Source of the DNA: CALBZG01 sp964486295
GTDB lineage: Bacteria > Bacillota > Clostridia > Peptostreptococcales > Anaerovoracaceae
NCBI GenBank assembly: GCA_964486295.1
Contig: CAZAMF010000004.1
Coordinates: forward strand, 62,001 to 126,000
Direction: 5' to 3'
DNA length: 64,000 bases
Shown here: positions 1 to 7,888 of the stretch, in pieces
How the letters are laid out: every line of letters starts with the position of its first letter
Position numbering within the stretch: the first letter of the stretch is position 1
The notes under the pieces: generated by a model
What the model was told of the DNA's origin: nothing
The model's database searches: none
Seen by the model: only the letters and a program-made list of their open reading frames with translations
Made by a program: the position numbers and the translations under genes

Positions 1-288
1 GTTGATATTATAATAGCCGCCGGGTTCGTACACGCTGATCTGTCCCACAACGACGACCTGCATGCCATCCGCCGGAACGAAGTCCATAGCGGCGAAGTTA
101 TAAGCGCTTAAGAAGCAATTCACTTTGCTGCCCTGATCCTTCAGCGTGAAATAAATATGACCCGAAGAGTGCTTTTTAAGGCCTGATATTTCTCCCAGAA
201 CCGAAACATTATAAAGCAGCGGGTCTGTGCCCAGCACTCTTTTTATATAACTATTCAGCTGAGAAACCGTTATCGGTTTTCCGGCCAT
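1..288 (-). CDS. xseA: Exodeoxyribonuclease VII large subunit, N-terminal part (cut by window edge)
   Basis: Only the first 96 codons are inside the window. The translation from the ATG at 288 begins MAGKPITVSQLNSYIKRVL and continues with GEISGLKKHSSGHIYFTLKD, the characteristic N-terminal OB-fold of XseA. The large subunit binds single-stranded DNA and, with XseB, degrades it to oligonucleotides. A GAGGAA ribosome binding site lies just upstream. The start lies 19 nt inside the 3' end of the TsaD-like gene, so the two are translationally coupled; nusB and xseA are near neighbours in many Firmicutes. The rest of the gene and xseB would lie left of the window. Confidence 0.9.
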   Translation of the reverse strand, partial: MAGKPITVSQLNSYIKRVLGTDPLLYNVSVLGEISGLKKHSSGHIYFTLKDQGSKVNCFLSAYNFAAMDFVPADGMQVVVVGQISVYEPGGYYNIN

Positions 289-1247
289 ATGATATTCCTC
301 CCAAGGTAACCGAGTCCTGCTGCATTGTCTGATGCCAGCTCTCTTCGCCCAAAATCCACAACAATGTCCGTTCCCGAAAAAGCGTCCCTGATTTTCGCTG
401 CAATATATTCGCTGGAAGAAACCCCGCCTGCCAGTATGATGCAGTTTATCCTTTCGCTTTTTGTCGAGGCCTTGACCAGATCGATCAGGCATTCCGCAAT
501 TTTATCAAAAATCTCTCTGATGATTCCCGTATAGAATTCTTCTGGAAATCCATCATGGTTTTTTTGGGTTTCAATCAATCGCTTCAGCTGCGTATCGATC
601 CCGGACAAATTAATATAATTGCCATCCCTAGAGATCGATTTTAGATAGGCCGTGGTTTTTTCAGCTTTTAATGCGATGAGGTCCATCTCATCTCCACAGG
701 GAAAATCCAGTCCCAGAAGTACTCCAGCTCTGTCCAGTACCTGCCCGAAAGAAATGTCTCTTGATCCCCCGATAATCTCTATTGATTCATCAACTTTCAG
801 GATTTCTGTAGTACCTCCGCTTAGATGCATCGCCAGATACCTGCGAGCATTCTTCAGGCTGCCTGTTTCTTTGATGGCGGCAAGGTGTCCTTCCTGATGG
901 GAAAAAGTAAAAAATGGCACGCCCAATCCCGATGCGAGGGCACTGCCAAAAGCTTCTCCGGCCAGAAAGCATGGCATATAGGAGTCTTTCATCTGTCTGG
1001 GTTTATTTGAAGAAACAATAGCAGCCACTTCACCGCCATGGATATCATCAAATACTTCCCGAATCATACGGGGCAAATTCCCCATATGCTGAAATACCGC
1101 GTCTGATTGCCTTAACCCTTTTTCACCCTTTTCAACCCGGAGGAGTTGACGAATGTCTTTTTTGATGGAGCCATCCCGGCGAACCACTGCAACGGATGTT
1201 TTATAATTACTGGAATCGAGAGCAACAATATAATTTCTATTGTCCAT
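270..1247 (-). CDS. TsaD/Kae1-like protein (paralogue of the tRNA t6A enzyme)
   Basis: A 325-residue ASKHA-fold protein of the Kae1/TsaD/YgjD family (old name O-sialoglycoprotein endopeptidase). It keeps the metal ligands of the family: the HxxxH motif at H117 and H121 in SHQEGH, and the C-terminal Asp about position 307 in SDNAAG. The N-terminal phosphate-loop region (ALDSSNYKTSVAVV) differs from canonical TsaD, which has GIETSCDETA. It is therefore probably not the housekeeping t6A enzyme but the clostridial paralogue usually annotated as Kae1-like; its substrate is unknown. It overlaps nusB by 11 nt and xseA by 19 nt, so it belongs to that operon. TsaB and TsaE are not nearby. Confidence 0.75.
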   Translation of the reverse strand: MDNRNYIVALDSSNYKTSVAVVRRDGSIKKDIRQLLRVEKGEKGLRQSDAVFQHMGNLPRMIREVFDDIHGGEVAAIVSSNKPRQMKDSYMPCFLAGEAFGSALASGLGVPFFTFSHQEGHLAAIKETGSLKNARRYLAMHLSGGTTEILKVDESIEIIGGSRDISFGQVLDRAGVLLGLDFPCGDEMDLIALKAEKTTAYLKSISRDGNYINLSGIDTQLKRLIETQKNHDGFPEEFYTGIIREIFDKIAECLIDLVKASTKSERINCIILAGGVSSSEYIAAKIRDAFSGTDIVVDFGRRELASDNAAGLGYLGRNIIWPENR

Positions 1248-1650
1248 TATTTTCGTTCTTCAGGTTTCGTATGATTTTCCCCAGTACGCCATTGACAAAC
1301 CGGCCGGAATCATCCGTTCCGTACTTCTTGGCGAGATTGACAGCCTCGTTCACGACAACAGCAGCGGGTGTTTCTTTGATATAAAGAAGCTCCGCTGTTG
1401 CCAACCGCAATATCGCGAGATCCACGCGATTAATTCTGTTCAATGACCAGTTTTCGGCAATATTGTCCAGCAGCTTGTCGATTTCCGTCAGATTGGCTAT
1501 ACAGGTGCCATATAAATTGTCTGTAAAACGGTCGCTTTTGATTTCCTGCTCGGAAAAAAAACGCTCTTTCACTTCATTTCTGAAGTCTCTTTGCACTTCC
1601 ATGAGAAACAAAAGCTGCATCAATATCTCTCTGCTTTTAGATCTGGTCAT
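1237..1650 (-). CDS. nusB: Transcription antitermination factor NusB
   Basis: A 137-residue all-helical protein matching NusB over its full usual length: MTRSKSREILMQLLFLMEVQ at the N-terminus and the ending AVVVNEAVNLAKKYGTDDSG plus FVNGVLGKI. NusB with NusE (S10) binds boxA RNA and supports antitermination on rRNA operons. The ATG at 1650 has a GAGGATC ribosome binding site. It overlaps the upstream Asp23 gene by 14 nt and the downstream TsaD-like gene by 11 nt, so all three are co-translated. The Asp23-nusB-xseA order is common in Firmicutes. Confidence 0.93.
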   Translation of the reverse strand: MTRSKSREILMQLLFLMEVQRDFRNEVKERFFSEQEIKSDRFTDNLYGTCIANLTEIDKLLDNIAENWSLNRINRVDLAILRLATAELLYIKETPAAVVVNEAVNLAKKYGTDDSGRFVNGVLGKIIRNLKNENNGQ

Positions 1651-2011
1651 TCTGATCCTCCATCGCCCTAACCCCTTGAATATGAATATTTACCAATTTT
1701 ACGGCAAGCCCTGTTGCTTCAGCCACCGCATTTTTCACGTTTTCCTGAATATCCCAGGCGACTTCCGGAATTTTCGCACCGTAAACCACTTCGGCATAGA
1801 CATCGATTCCGATCCCGTCATCTTTCTGCTCCACCTTGATGCCCGTATACAGCGGTTCCCGGCCAAGAATATTTTTGGATATGGTATCAGAAAAGCCACT
1901 TGACAAGTCAGCAACACCCGAAGTTTTTAGAGTCGCATTGGCTGCGCAAATGGCTATAACATCATCTGATATCTTTATCTGGTTTGTTTTTTCATCCTTA
2001 TCGGAAGACAT
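1637..2011 (-). CDS. Asp23/Gls24 family envelope stress response protein
   Basis: A 124-residue protein of the Asp23/Gls24 family (YqhY type in Bacillus). The family signature is visible: ISDDVIAICAANATLKTSGV near the N-terminus, then the central VYAEVVYGAKIPEVAWDIQ and the C-terminal VKLVNIHIQGV. Asp23-type proteins are attached to the membrane through partners; YqhY-type members influence acetyl-CoA carboxylase or envelope homeostasis. No membrane segment is present. AGAGGTAG precedes the ATG. It starts 6 nt after kce and overlaps nusB, which gives a possible route for read-through from the fermentation genes into the housekeeping operon. Confidence 0.88.
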   Translation of the reverse strand: MSSDKDEKTNQIKISDDVIAICAANATLKTSGVADLSSGFSDTISKNILGREPLYTGIKVEQKDDGIGIDVYAEVVYGAKIPEVAWDIQENVKNAVAEATGLAVKLVNIHIQGVRAMEDQNDQI

Positions 2012-2016
2012 CCAAA

Positions 2017-2841
2017 CTACCTCTTTTTAATGCTCAAGATCGCTCTTGCCTCATCCGGCGTAGCAATCGGTCTTCCCAGCAGCTTAGCGATCTTGACTGC
2101 TTTTTCAACCAGTTCGCCATTGCTTTTGGCCAGAACACCCTTTTCAATAAATAAATTGTCTTCAAATCCTACTCTGACATGTCCGCCCATGATGATGGAA
2201 GCGGCAGCCATATCAAACTGAGACCGTCCTACACCGCAGCCTGTCCAGGTGCTCCCCGGCGGGATGGAATGTGCGCAGTACGCCAGATCGCGGACAGTTG
2301 CCGACATCTGTACGCCAAGCACGAAGTCGAAATGCATCGGATGATCCAGAAGACCTTTTTTGTCGGCTTTCATCGCGATATCGATCATACCCTTGTCGAA
2401 GCATTCCAGTTCAGGTTTCATTCCTTTTTCCTGCATGATCCTGGCAAAATTAAAAATGGTATTATCGGTATTGACGAATATATCATCTCCACCGAAATTG
2501 CAAGTCCCGCAGTCCAGAGTTACAAACTCAGGAGTCGGAACGATATTTGTCGAATCCAATCTTTCCAGGTCTGTCATACCCACTGCGCCCCCTGTGGAAG
2601 GCTGAATGATGGCATCCGGGCAAACTTTACGGATCGCGTCAACCGCTTCCTGAAAGCGTCCGGCTCTCTGGGTCGGGGTTCCGTCATCCTCACGGACATG
2701 GAGATGGATGATCGCTGCCCCGGCATCATATGCGGATTTGGCTTCTTTTACAATTTCCTCAATTGTATAAGGAACCGCCGGATTCTGTTCCTTGGTTACT
2801 TCTGCGCCGCAAATCGCAGCTGTGATAATCAATTTTTCCAT
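2017..2841 (-). CDS. kce: 3-keto-5-aminohexanoate cleavage enzyme (BKACE family)
   Basis: A 274-residue TIM-barrel protein of the BKACE (DUF849) family. In lysine fermentation Kce condenses 3-keto-5-aminohexanoate with acetyl-CoA, giving acetoacetate and L-3-aminobutyryl-CoA. Visible signatures are MEKLIITAAICGAEVTKEQN, the zinc-binding HLH at H46/H48, IIQPSTGGAVGMTDLERL, LDCGTCNFGGDD and GGHVRVGFEDN, whose Glu (about 227) is the third metal ligand. These match characterised Kce rather than the broader family as I remember it. AAAGGAGATATGAA precedes the ATG. The neighbouring kal gene, encoding the enzyme that acts on its product, strongly supports the specific assignment. Other BKACE members use different beta-keto acids, so biochemical specificity remains inferred. 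Confidence 0.88.
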   Translation of the reverse strand: MEKLIITAAICGAEVTKEQNPAVPYTIEEIVKEAKSAYDAGAAIIHLHVREDDGTPTQRAGRFQEAVDAIRKVCPDAIIQPSTGGAVGMTDLERLDSTNIVPTPEFVTLDCGTCNFGGDDIFVNTDNTIFNFARIMQEKGMKPELECFDKGMIDIAMKADKKGLLDHPMHFDFVLGVQMSATVRDLAYCAHSIPPGSTWTGCGVGRSQFDMAAASIIMGGHVRVGFEDNLFIEKGVLAKSNGELVEKAVKIAKLLGRPIATPDEARAILSIKKR

Positions 2842-2897
2842 TTCATATCTCCTTTAAATAAGCTGATTATGACAATGTGTAAACATCCATAATTCAT

Positions 2898-3293
2898 TTA
2901 TTTCTTTCTTTGCGATTCTTTTGGTGTAACGCAGGTACCCTCTGCAACACAGGTGATTACAGGCGGATCAAGTATATCGCATGCAGATGCGCTGATATCC
3001 GGGCGCGGTGCAATGATTTTTCTGGCTTCGAACTTCATTTTTCTTGAAGTATTTCCGATTTCTGTGATTTCACCATAAGCTTCGATATAGTCTCCCGCAA
3101 AAACAGGGGCTTTAAACTCAACCATGTTGTAAGCGCAGAAAAGGCCTTCGTCTCCGTCTACCTGAATCAGAAGTTCAGTCGCAACATCTCCGAAAAGCCC
3201 AAGCATTCTTGCGCCATCTACGAGATTTCCGCCGTAATGTGCGTCGTGGGACGACATTCTGACTCTGATTAATGATGTGTACTTCTTTTCCAT
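2898..3293 (-). CDS. kal: 3-aminobutyryl-CoA ammonia-lyase
   Basis: A 131-residue hot-dog-fold protein. Kal removes ammonia from L-3-aminobutyryl-CoA to give crotonyl-CoA, the step after Kce in lysine fermentation. The sequence MEKKYTSLIRVRMSSHDAHY then GGNLVDGARMLGLFGDVATE, with the D-x-E-x-L-F-C and AGDYIEAYGEITEIGNTSRK segments, fits the family at its usual length of about 130 residues. I chose the ATG at 3293 because AAAGGAG lies 6 nt before it; an in-frame start 19 codons upstream has no such site and would extend beyond the family N-terminus. kce follows after 56 nt. The mutases, dehydrogenase (Kdd) and CoA-transferase of the pathway are not in this window. Confidence 0.85.
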   Translation of the reverse strand: MEKKYTSLIRVRMSSHDAHYGGNLVDGARMLGLFGDVATELLIQVDGDEGLFCAYNMVEFKAPVFAGDYIEAYGEITEIGNTSRKMKFEARKIIAPRPDISASACDILDPPVITCVAEGTCVTPKESQRKK

Positions 3294-3354
3294 TTTGTTC
3301 TCCTTTTCATTACAATATAAATTGCCATTTGTCACATTTTTTATTGGCATATCA

Positions 3355-4713
3355 CTATTTATTATGCCACAAATCCTTCTCTAAGTCTATATCCAGCACA
3401 AGCCGCTCCAGCCGAACTTTTTCAATTCTGCGTTCTTTAACGGAAAGGATCGTAAAGGTGCATTCCTCGGTTTCAACAACAATTCCCTCAGCATCCTTAT
3501 TCGGAATCTCTCCCAGTTTCTCCAGAAGATAGCCCCCCAGTGTTTCGGATTCCTCCGACTCCAGTTTCGTTCCTATTTCTTCGTTCAGTGTATCCAAATC
3601 GATGCTTCCATCGACGTTGTAGACATTCTCCTCAAGCCTTTCGATGGCAAGCCCCGGTTCATCGTATTCATCGTCTATATCGCCAACGATCTCCTCGATG
3701 ATATCCTCCATGCTGACAATGCCTGAAAAACCACCGTATTCGTCGATCAAAACAGCCATCTGATTCTTCGTGTTCTGCAGATCAAAGAATAACGAATCGA
3801 TGTTTTTGGTATCCGGCACAAAATAAGGTTTTCGGAGGATCGGCCGCAGGTCCACATTGTATGCACCGGTCTCCAGCGCTTTCAAAATAAAATCCTTAAT
3901 ATAGAGTATCCCGATGATGTTATCCATGTCGTCTTCATAAACAGGAATCCGGCTGAATCTCATCTCAAGGAGTTCATCCACATATTCTTTCGGATCATCT
4001 TTAATATCGATGCCGAACACACTCGTTCTAGGCGTCATGATCTCATATGCCAATATATCATCAAACTCAAAAATGGCATTGATCATTTTCCTGCCTTCTT
4101 CTTTGATTTCGCCTGAGCTCTGTCCAACTTCCAGCATGCTCATGACTTCATCTTCGCTGTATTCATCTGCGAATCCATGGGTGCTCTGGCCTGTAATACG
4201 CAGCAAGAGATTAACGGTCTTTGAAACAAAGAACATCAACGGTTTCAAGAGTACAGTTATGAGATAAACCGGTCTTGCCAGAGCAAGTGAGACCTTGCCC
4301 AGATGATTCAGGGCCAGTTTCTTCGGATAAAGGACTCCAAGCACCAGCGTCACATAGGATAACGCGATGGTGATGAGGACTACAGCCAGTTCACGGCTGT
4401 ACGGTACTCCGTAGTGGGAAAGGAAATTTCCAAGTTCAGAAGAGATGCTGACTGCTGCTACAGCAGAGGCCATGAAACCGGCCAGTGTAATGGCTGTCTG
4501 AATATATCCGAGATATTGATTGGATTCATTCAGCATGGTCAGCAGTGTTTTTGCACTTTTGTTACCCTCCTCAGCCAGAATTCGAATTTTGTTTTTGTTG
4601 ACGGAAACGATGGATACCTCGGCGGCTACAAAAAAGCCGTTAACGATGATCAAAGCCAGTATCAAGACAGATTCAGCTGCCAATGATATACTGGGGTCGG
4701 GGCCGGAAGCCAT
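3355..4713 (-). CDS. CNNM/CorC (TlyC-like) membrane protein with CBS pair
   Basis: A 452-residue protein of the CNNM-CBS-CorC family, often annotated hemolysin C, now linked to magnesium/cobalt or sodium-coupled ion export. Order: DUF21/CNNM transmembrane domain (about 1-190, with helices near 10-30, 65-90, 98-120 and 145-165), two CBS domains (about 210-330, including EIMTPRTSVFGID and MAVLIDEYGGFSGIVSMEDI) and a CorC_HlyC C-terminal domain (about 350-440, with VDGSIDLDTLNEEIG). GAAAGGAG precedes the ATG at 4713. A promoter with consensus spacing lies upstream at 4803-4831. kal begins 61 nt beyond the stop codon without an obvious terminator, so kal and kce may be read from the same promoter. 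Confidence 0.88.
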   Translation of the reverse strand: MASGPDPSISLAAESVLILALIIVNGFFVAAEVSIVSVNKNKIRILAEEGNKSAKTLLTMLNESNQYLGYIQTAITLAGFMASAVAAVSISSELGNFLSHYGVPYSRELAVVLITIALSYVTLVLGVLYPKKLALNHLGKVSLALARPVYLITVLLKPLMFFVSKTVNLLLRITGQSTHGFADEYSEDEVMSMLEVGQSSGEIKEEGRKMINAIFEFDDILAYEIMTPRTSVFGIDIKDDPKEYVDELLEMRFSRIPVYEDDMDNIIGILYIKDFILKALETGAYNVDLRPILRKPYFVPDTKNIDSLFFDLQNTKNQMAVLIDEYGGFSGIVSMEDIIEEIVGDIDDEYDEPGLAIERLEENVYNVDGSIDLDTLNEEIGTKLESEESETLGGYLLEKLGEIPNKDAEGIVVETEECTFTILSVKERRIEKVRLERLVLDIDLEKDLWHNK

Positions 4714-4802
4714 TATATTTCTCCTTTCAAAACATCTGAAGCAAATAAAAAATAAACTAAAATGATTTTATATACAATATTGCTATTATGTACAATGTAA
4801 AA

Positions 4803-4831
4803 ATTATAACATTATTGCCCTTTTATATCAA
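4803..4831 (-). promoter_or_regulatory. Sigma-A-type promoter before the CNNM/CorC gene
   Basis: Read on the minus strand, TTGATA (4826-4831) and TATAAT (4803-4808) are separated by exactly 17 nt, close to the SigA consensus. Initiation would be near 4796, leaving a leader of about 80 nt. The -35 box lies only 12 nt past the stop codon of the U32 gene, so the end of that operon and this promoter are tightly packed. No terminator hairpin was seen between them. Confidence 0.75.
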
Positions 4832-4842
4832 CAATCTTGTGT

Positions 4843-6069
4843 TCAATTGTGTTTCTTGCGCAGCATATAGCTCTTCCCAACCTGTCTATCCATCTTTATT
4901 CTAAGGATCTGCTGGGGATGCGGAGCGGACTCCAGCACGTTGCCCTCTTCATCATAAATTTCGTTCAGAATCTGGGTGAAAGGCTCTGAATCCGGGCCAA
5001 ATACTTCTATCTCTTCACCTATACCCATTTTATTCCTCTGTTCAACAATCGCATATCCCGTTTCCAGATCATATTGCTTCACCAGTCCGACAAAAGAATA
5101 TTCTCTGGTGTAGGCGCTGGTCTGGTAGTTCTGATCCTTGTTGGTGGGCTTATTCAAATAAAAACCGGTGGTGAACTCGCGGTGGCTGGCTTTCGTCAGT
5201 TCGGTGAGCCAGTTTTCATCAAACATGTAGGCATCGGGATCTTTCTCATAAGCATCGATGGCTTTTCTGTAGGCACCGACTATGATGGCTACATAGAAAA
5301 TGCTCTTCATCCGTCCCTCTATCTTGAATGATGAGACACCGGCAGCCGCTAGTTCCGGAATATGTTCTATCATACAGAGATCACGGCTGTTCAGTATATA
5401 CGTGCCTCGTTCATCCTCCTCGACGGGATAATATTCGCCCGGCCTTTTTTCTTCCACCAGGGAATATTTCCACCGGCATGGATGCGCGCATTGTCCCCTG
5501 TTGGCATCCCGTTCAATCATAAAATTGGACAGCAGGCATCTCCCGGAATAGGAAATACACATGGCTCCATGTACAAAAGCCTCCAGTTCCAGCTCCTTCG
5601 GTACTCGGCTCCTAAACTCACTGATTTCCTGGAGTGTCAGCTCTCTGGCCAGAACGATCCGTTTCACACCCTGACGATACCAGAAATCAGCGGTGACGTA
5701 GTTGGTTGCATTTGCCTGCGTAGAAAGATGGATCTCTCTTCCGGGATCCATTTCCTTCAGCAATAAAACCACCCCTGGGTCCGATACAATATAAGCATCT
5801 ATATCCTTCTCACGGATTTTTTCTATATATTCCCGCATGGGCTCAATATCTTCATTATGAGGAAAGATATTGAAAGCTAGATAGCATTTAACGCCCCTTG
5901 CATGGGCATAATCCAGCCCTTCATCGATTTCGTCCAGACTCAGATTTCCGGCTCCGGAGCGCAAACTGAACAGTTCTCCGCCGAAATAAACAGCGTCAGC
6001 TCCGTAGTCTACGGCAATTTTTAATTTTTCAAGGTCTCCCGCGGGAGCCAACAGTTCAATTTTCTTCAT
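4843..6069 (-). CDS. trhP: U32 family protein, tRNA uridine hydroxylation (TrhP-like)
   Basis: A 408-residue U32 'peptidase' family protein with its C-terminal domain. Members named TrhP (Bacillus YrrN/YrrO, E. coli YegQ) make 5-hydroxyuridine at the tRNA wobble position using prephenate-derived chemistry and an Fe-S cluster. The family's ELLAPAGDLEKLKIAVDYGA start and the conserved cysteines in MCISYSGRC and NRGQCAHPCRW (about C171, C178, C194, C198) are present. The ATG at 6069 is preferred over an in-frame TTG one codon earlier. It follows trmR after 4 nt. TrmR methylates the hydroxyuridine made by TrhP, which supports the assignment. Bacillus has two U32 genes here; this window has one. 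Confidence 0.83.
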   Translation of the reverse strand: MKKIELLAPAGDLEKLKIAVDYGADAVYFGGELFSLRSGAGNLSLDEIDEGLDYAHARGVKCYLAFNIFPHNEDIEPMREYIEKIREKDIDAYIVSDPGVVLLLKEMDPGREIHLSTQANATNYVTADFWYRQGVKRIVLARELTLQEISEFRSRVPKELELEAFVHGAMCISYSGRCLLSNFMIERDANRGQCAHPCRWKYSLVEEKRPGEYYPVEEDERGTYILNSRDLCMIEHIPELAAAGVSSFKIEGRMKSIFYVAIIVGAYRKAIDAYEKDPDAYMFDENWLTELTKASHREFTTGFYLNKPTNKDQNYQTSAYTREYSFVGLVKQYDLETGYAIVEQRNKMGIGEEIEVFGPDSEPFTQILNEIYDEEGNVLESAPHPQQILRIKMDRQVGKSYMLRKKHN

Positions 6070-6073
6070 CAAT

Positions 6074-6751
6074 TTATCTTTTCAAATTCACAATACTGAT
6101 GGAAACCCCGTCTCCCACAGGCAGGATTGCTGTATCGACGTTCTCCAGGTCCGTTATATACTCCACAAAATCGCGCATGCTGCGGATATTCGTTTTATAT
6201 TTTCCATCCGGATCATACTCGTCGGATACGGTTCTGGCCTTCATGAGGATATTATCGCAGGCGATCACTCCGCCGTCTCTGATCAGTTTAATCGCCACAT
6301 CCCAGAATCTTTTATAATGGCTTTTTGCAGCATCGATAAAAATAAAATCGAAATGATCCAGCCCCTCGATATTTGTTTTATGAAGAAGTTTCTGCATTAT
6401 ATCCTCTCCGTCGCCCAGCATGACCTGAACGCAGTCGGACAAACCGAAATCCGCAAGGTTTTCAACTGCCTGATCATAACTCTCGGGATTGCTTTCGATG
6501 GTGACGACCCGTGCGTTTTCTCCGGCTATGGCAAAGCATGCTGCGGAGTATCCGATGGCGGTTCCGATCTCCAGGATCCTCTTCGGTTTAGTCATCTTAA
6601 TGAGCTGCAAAAGCAGCTGCTCCGTATCCCGCTGAATGATCGGAATTTTGTTTTCCTCCGCATAGGCTCTCATATGATCAAGAGCTTCATTCAGGGGCTT
6701 ATAATAATTGTTGATATAATCGGTCACTTGCTGATTTGTAATATTTTTCAT
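6074..6751 (-). CDS. trmR: tRNA 5-hydroxyuridine methyltransferase (O-methyltransferase)
   Basis: A 225-residue SAM-dependent O-methyltransferase of the class I fold (YrrM/TrmR type), which converts 5-hydroxyuridine to 5-methoxyuridine at tRNA position 34. Motif I is ILEIGTAIGYSAACFAIAG, motif II follows in VVTIESNPE, and FDFIFIDAAKSHYKRF marks the active-site and metal region. The ATG at 6751 (MKNITNQQ) is the family-like start; the open frame continues 59 codons upstream but that stretch overlaps mltG and looks unlike protein. It lies between mltG and the U32 gene, the order known from Bacillus (yrrL mltG-like, yrrM, yrrN, yrrO). The assignment over other O-methyltransferases rests mainly on this context. 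Confidence 0.85.
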   Translation of the reverse strand: MKNITNQQVTDYINNYYKPLNEALDHMRAYAEENKIPIIQRDTEQLLLQLIKMTKPKRILEIGTAIGYSAACFAIAGENARVVTIESNPESYDQAVENLADFGLSDCVQVMLGDGEDIMQKLLHKTNIEGLDHFDFIFIDAAKSHYKRFWDVAIKLIRDGGVIACDNILMKARTVSDEYDPDGKYKTNIRSMRDFVEYITDLENVDTAILPVGDGVSISIVNLKR

Positions 6752-6765
6752 TGTTTTAACCCTGG

Positions 6766-7821
6766 CTATTCTATTGCATCGAGATATGCCTGTTTGTTCT
6801 TTAAAAATGTCGAATAATCTTTGCTGAAGCGATGAGTTCCATTCATGGCCGGATCCAGCACATAATAGATATAATCCGTGCTGGCAGGGTAGAGCGCGGC
6901 AATGATGGCTTTCTCGCCTGGTGAGCAAATTGGGCCTTTAGGCAACCCTGTATTCTGATATGTATTGTAAGGGGAATCCACTTCCAGGTCTTTCTGGCTC
7001 AGTCTGTCTTTCCACTCCGGCAAAGCGTACTGGACAGTGGCGTCGATCTGAAGCGGCATATTGATCTTCAACCTGTTATAGATCACCGATGCGACGATTT
7101 CCCTTTCAGCGTCCACTTTGGTTTCCCTTTCGATCATGGATGCAATGGTTACGATCTGGTTAAGATCATATCCGAGTTCGGTTGCGCGGGAATAATATTC
7201 TTCCTTATAAATTAAATCAAATTGCCCCAGCATGGTGTCAATAATTTCGTGTGCGTCAGCATTCTTGAATACGTCATAGGTGTTAGGCATCAAAAAACCT
7301 TCCAGACGGTTCTCGCCGGACGGCAGATAAGGAACATACTTGTAGTCAAACTTGCCGTTTTCCACTTCGTCCATAAAGGCATCGTAATCCACAAGCCCCT
7401 CTTCCGCCAACTTCGCTCCAACCTGCTGGACTGTCAGACCTTCAGGTATGGTGAACCGTACAGTCGTCTGATGTCCTTCTTTCAGCATGCCCATGATCTC
7501 TTCCGCAGTCATGGATGGCGAAAGCAAATAATCCCCCGCTTTCATGGCTCCGTCATAACCTTTAATTTTCGCGTACAGCTTGAATCGATCCGCACTGGCG
7601 ATCAGACCGTTCTCCTGGAGGATCCTGCCGATGGCAATAGTTGCGGTACCGCTTGGGATCTCAATGGAAACATACTCCTTATTGGTCGAGTCCAATGGTT
7701 TATTGCATAAGTTCAGATAAAACAGACTGCCTGCGGCAATGGCAACGATGGCAACGATCAGGAAAGCAGCCAGACCGGCCGACTTCCCTTTCTTCTTATT
7801 TCTTTTCTTATTTCTGGTCAT
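6766..7821 (-). CDS. mltG: Endolytic murein transglycosylase MltG (YceG family)
   Basis: A 351-residue membrane-anchored lytic transglycosylase that cuts nascent glycan strands near the peptidoglycan synthases. A basic N-terminus (MTRNKKRNKKKGK) precedes a single transmembrane helix, then a LysM-like segment (AGDYLLSPSMTAEEIMGML) and the YceG catalytic domain with the conserved Glu in ASMIERETKVDAEREIVASV and YNRLKINMPLQIDATVQYAL. I chose the ATG at 7821 because GAGGTG precedes it; an in-frame ATG ten codons earlier follows a hairpin and has no ribosome binding site. trmR starts 14 nt beyond its stop. Transcription probably comes from the efp promoter with some loss at the hairpin at 7859-7875. 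Confidence 0.92.
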   Translation of the reverse strand: MTRNKKRNKKKGKSAGLAAFLIVAIVAIAAGSLFYLNLCNKPLDSTNKEYVSIEIPSGTATIAIGRILQENGLIASADRFKLYAKIKGYDGAMKAGDYLLSPSMTAEEIMGMLKEGHQTTVRFTIPEGLTVQQVGAKLAEEGLVDYDAFMDEVENGKFDYKYVPYLPSGENRLEGFLMPNTYDVFKNADAHEIIDTMLGQFDLIYKEEYYSRATELGYDLNQIVTIASMIERETKVDAEREIVASVIYNRLKINMPLQIDATVQYALPEWKDRLSQKDLEVDSPYNTYQNTGLPKGPICSPGEKAIIAALYPASTDYIYYVLDPAMNGTHRFSKDYSTFLKNKQAYLDAIE

Positions 7822-7858
7822 TGGAACACCTCTATCCGTCAACTCTTTCATTTAAACA

Positions 7859-7875
7859 GGGCGCTGACAGCGCCC
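7859..7875 (-). terminator. Short GC-rich hairpin between efp and mltG
   Basis: GGGCGCT and AGCGCCC form a perfect 7-bp stem around a 3-nt loop. On the minus strand it is followed only by TGTTTAAATG, a poor U-tract, so it may be a partial terminator, or an RNA-processing or stabilising hairpin that lets efp be expressed more than the downstream mltG-trmR-trhP genes. Confidence 0.4.
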
Positions 7876-7888
7876 CGGCAATTTTTGA

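Noticed and set aside
2017..3293. Complete lysine fermentation cluster
   Set aside because: Only kce and kal are present; the aminomutases, 3,5-diaminohexanoate dehydrogenase and CoA-transferase are not in the window.
3294..3365. TGGCATA/TATGCCA inverted repeat after the CNNM/CorC gene as a terminator
   Set aside because: The stem is only 7 bp with an 11-nt loop and is followed by A-rich rather than T-rich sequence on the minus strand.
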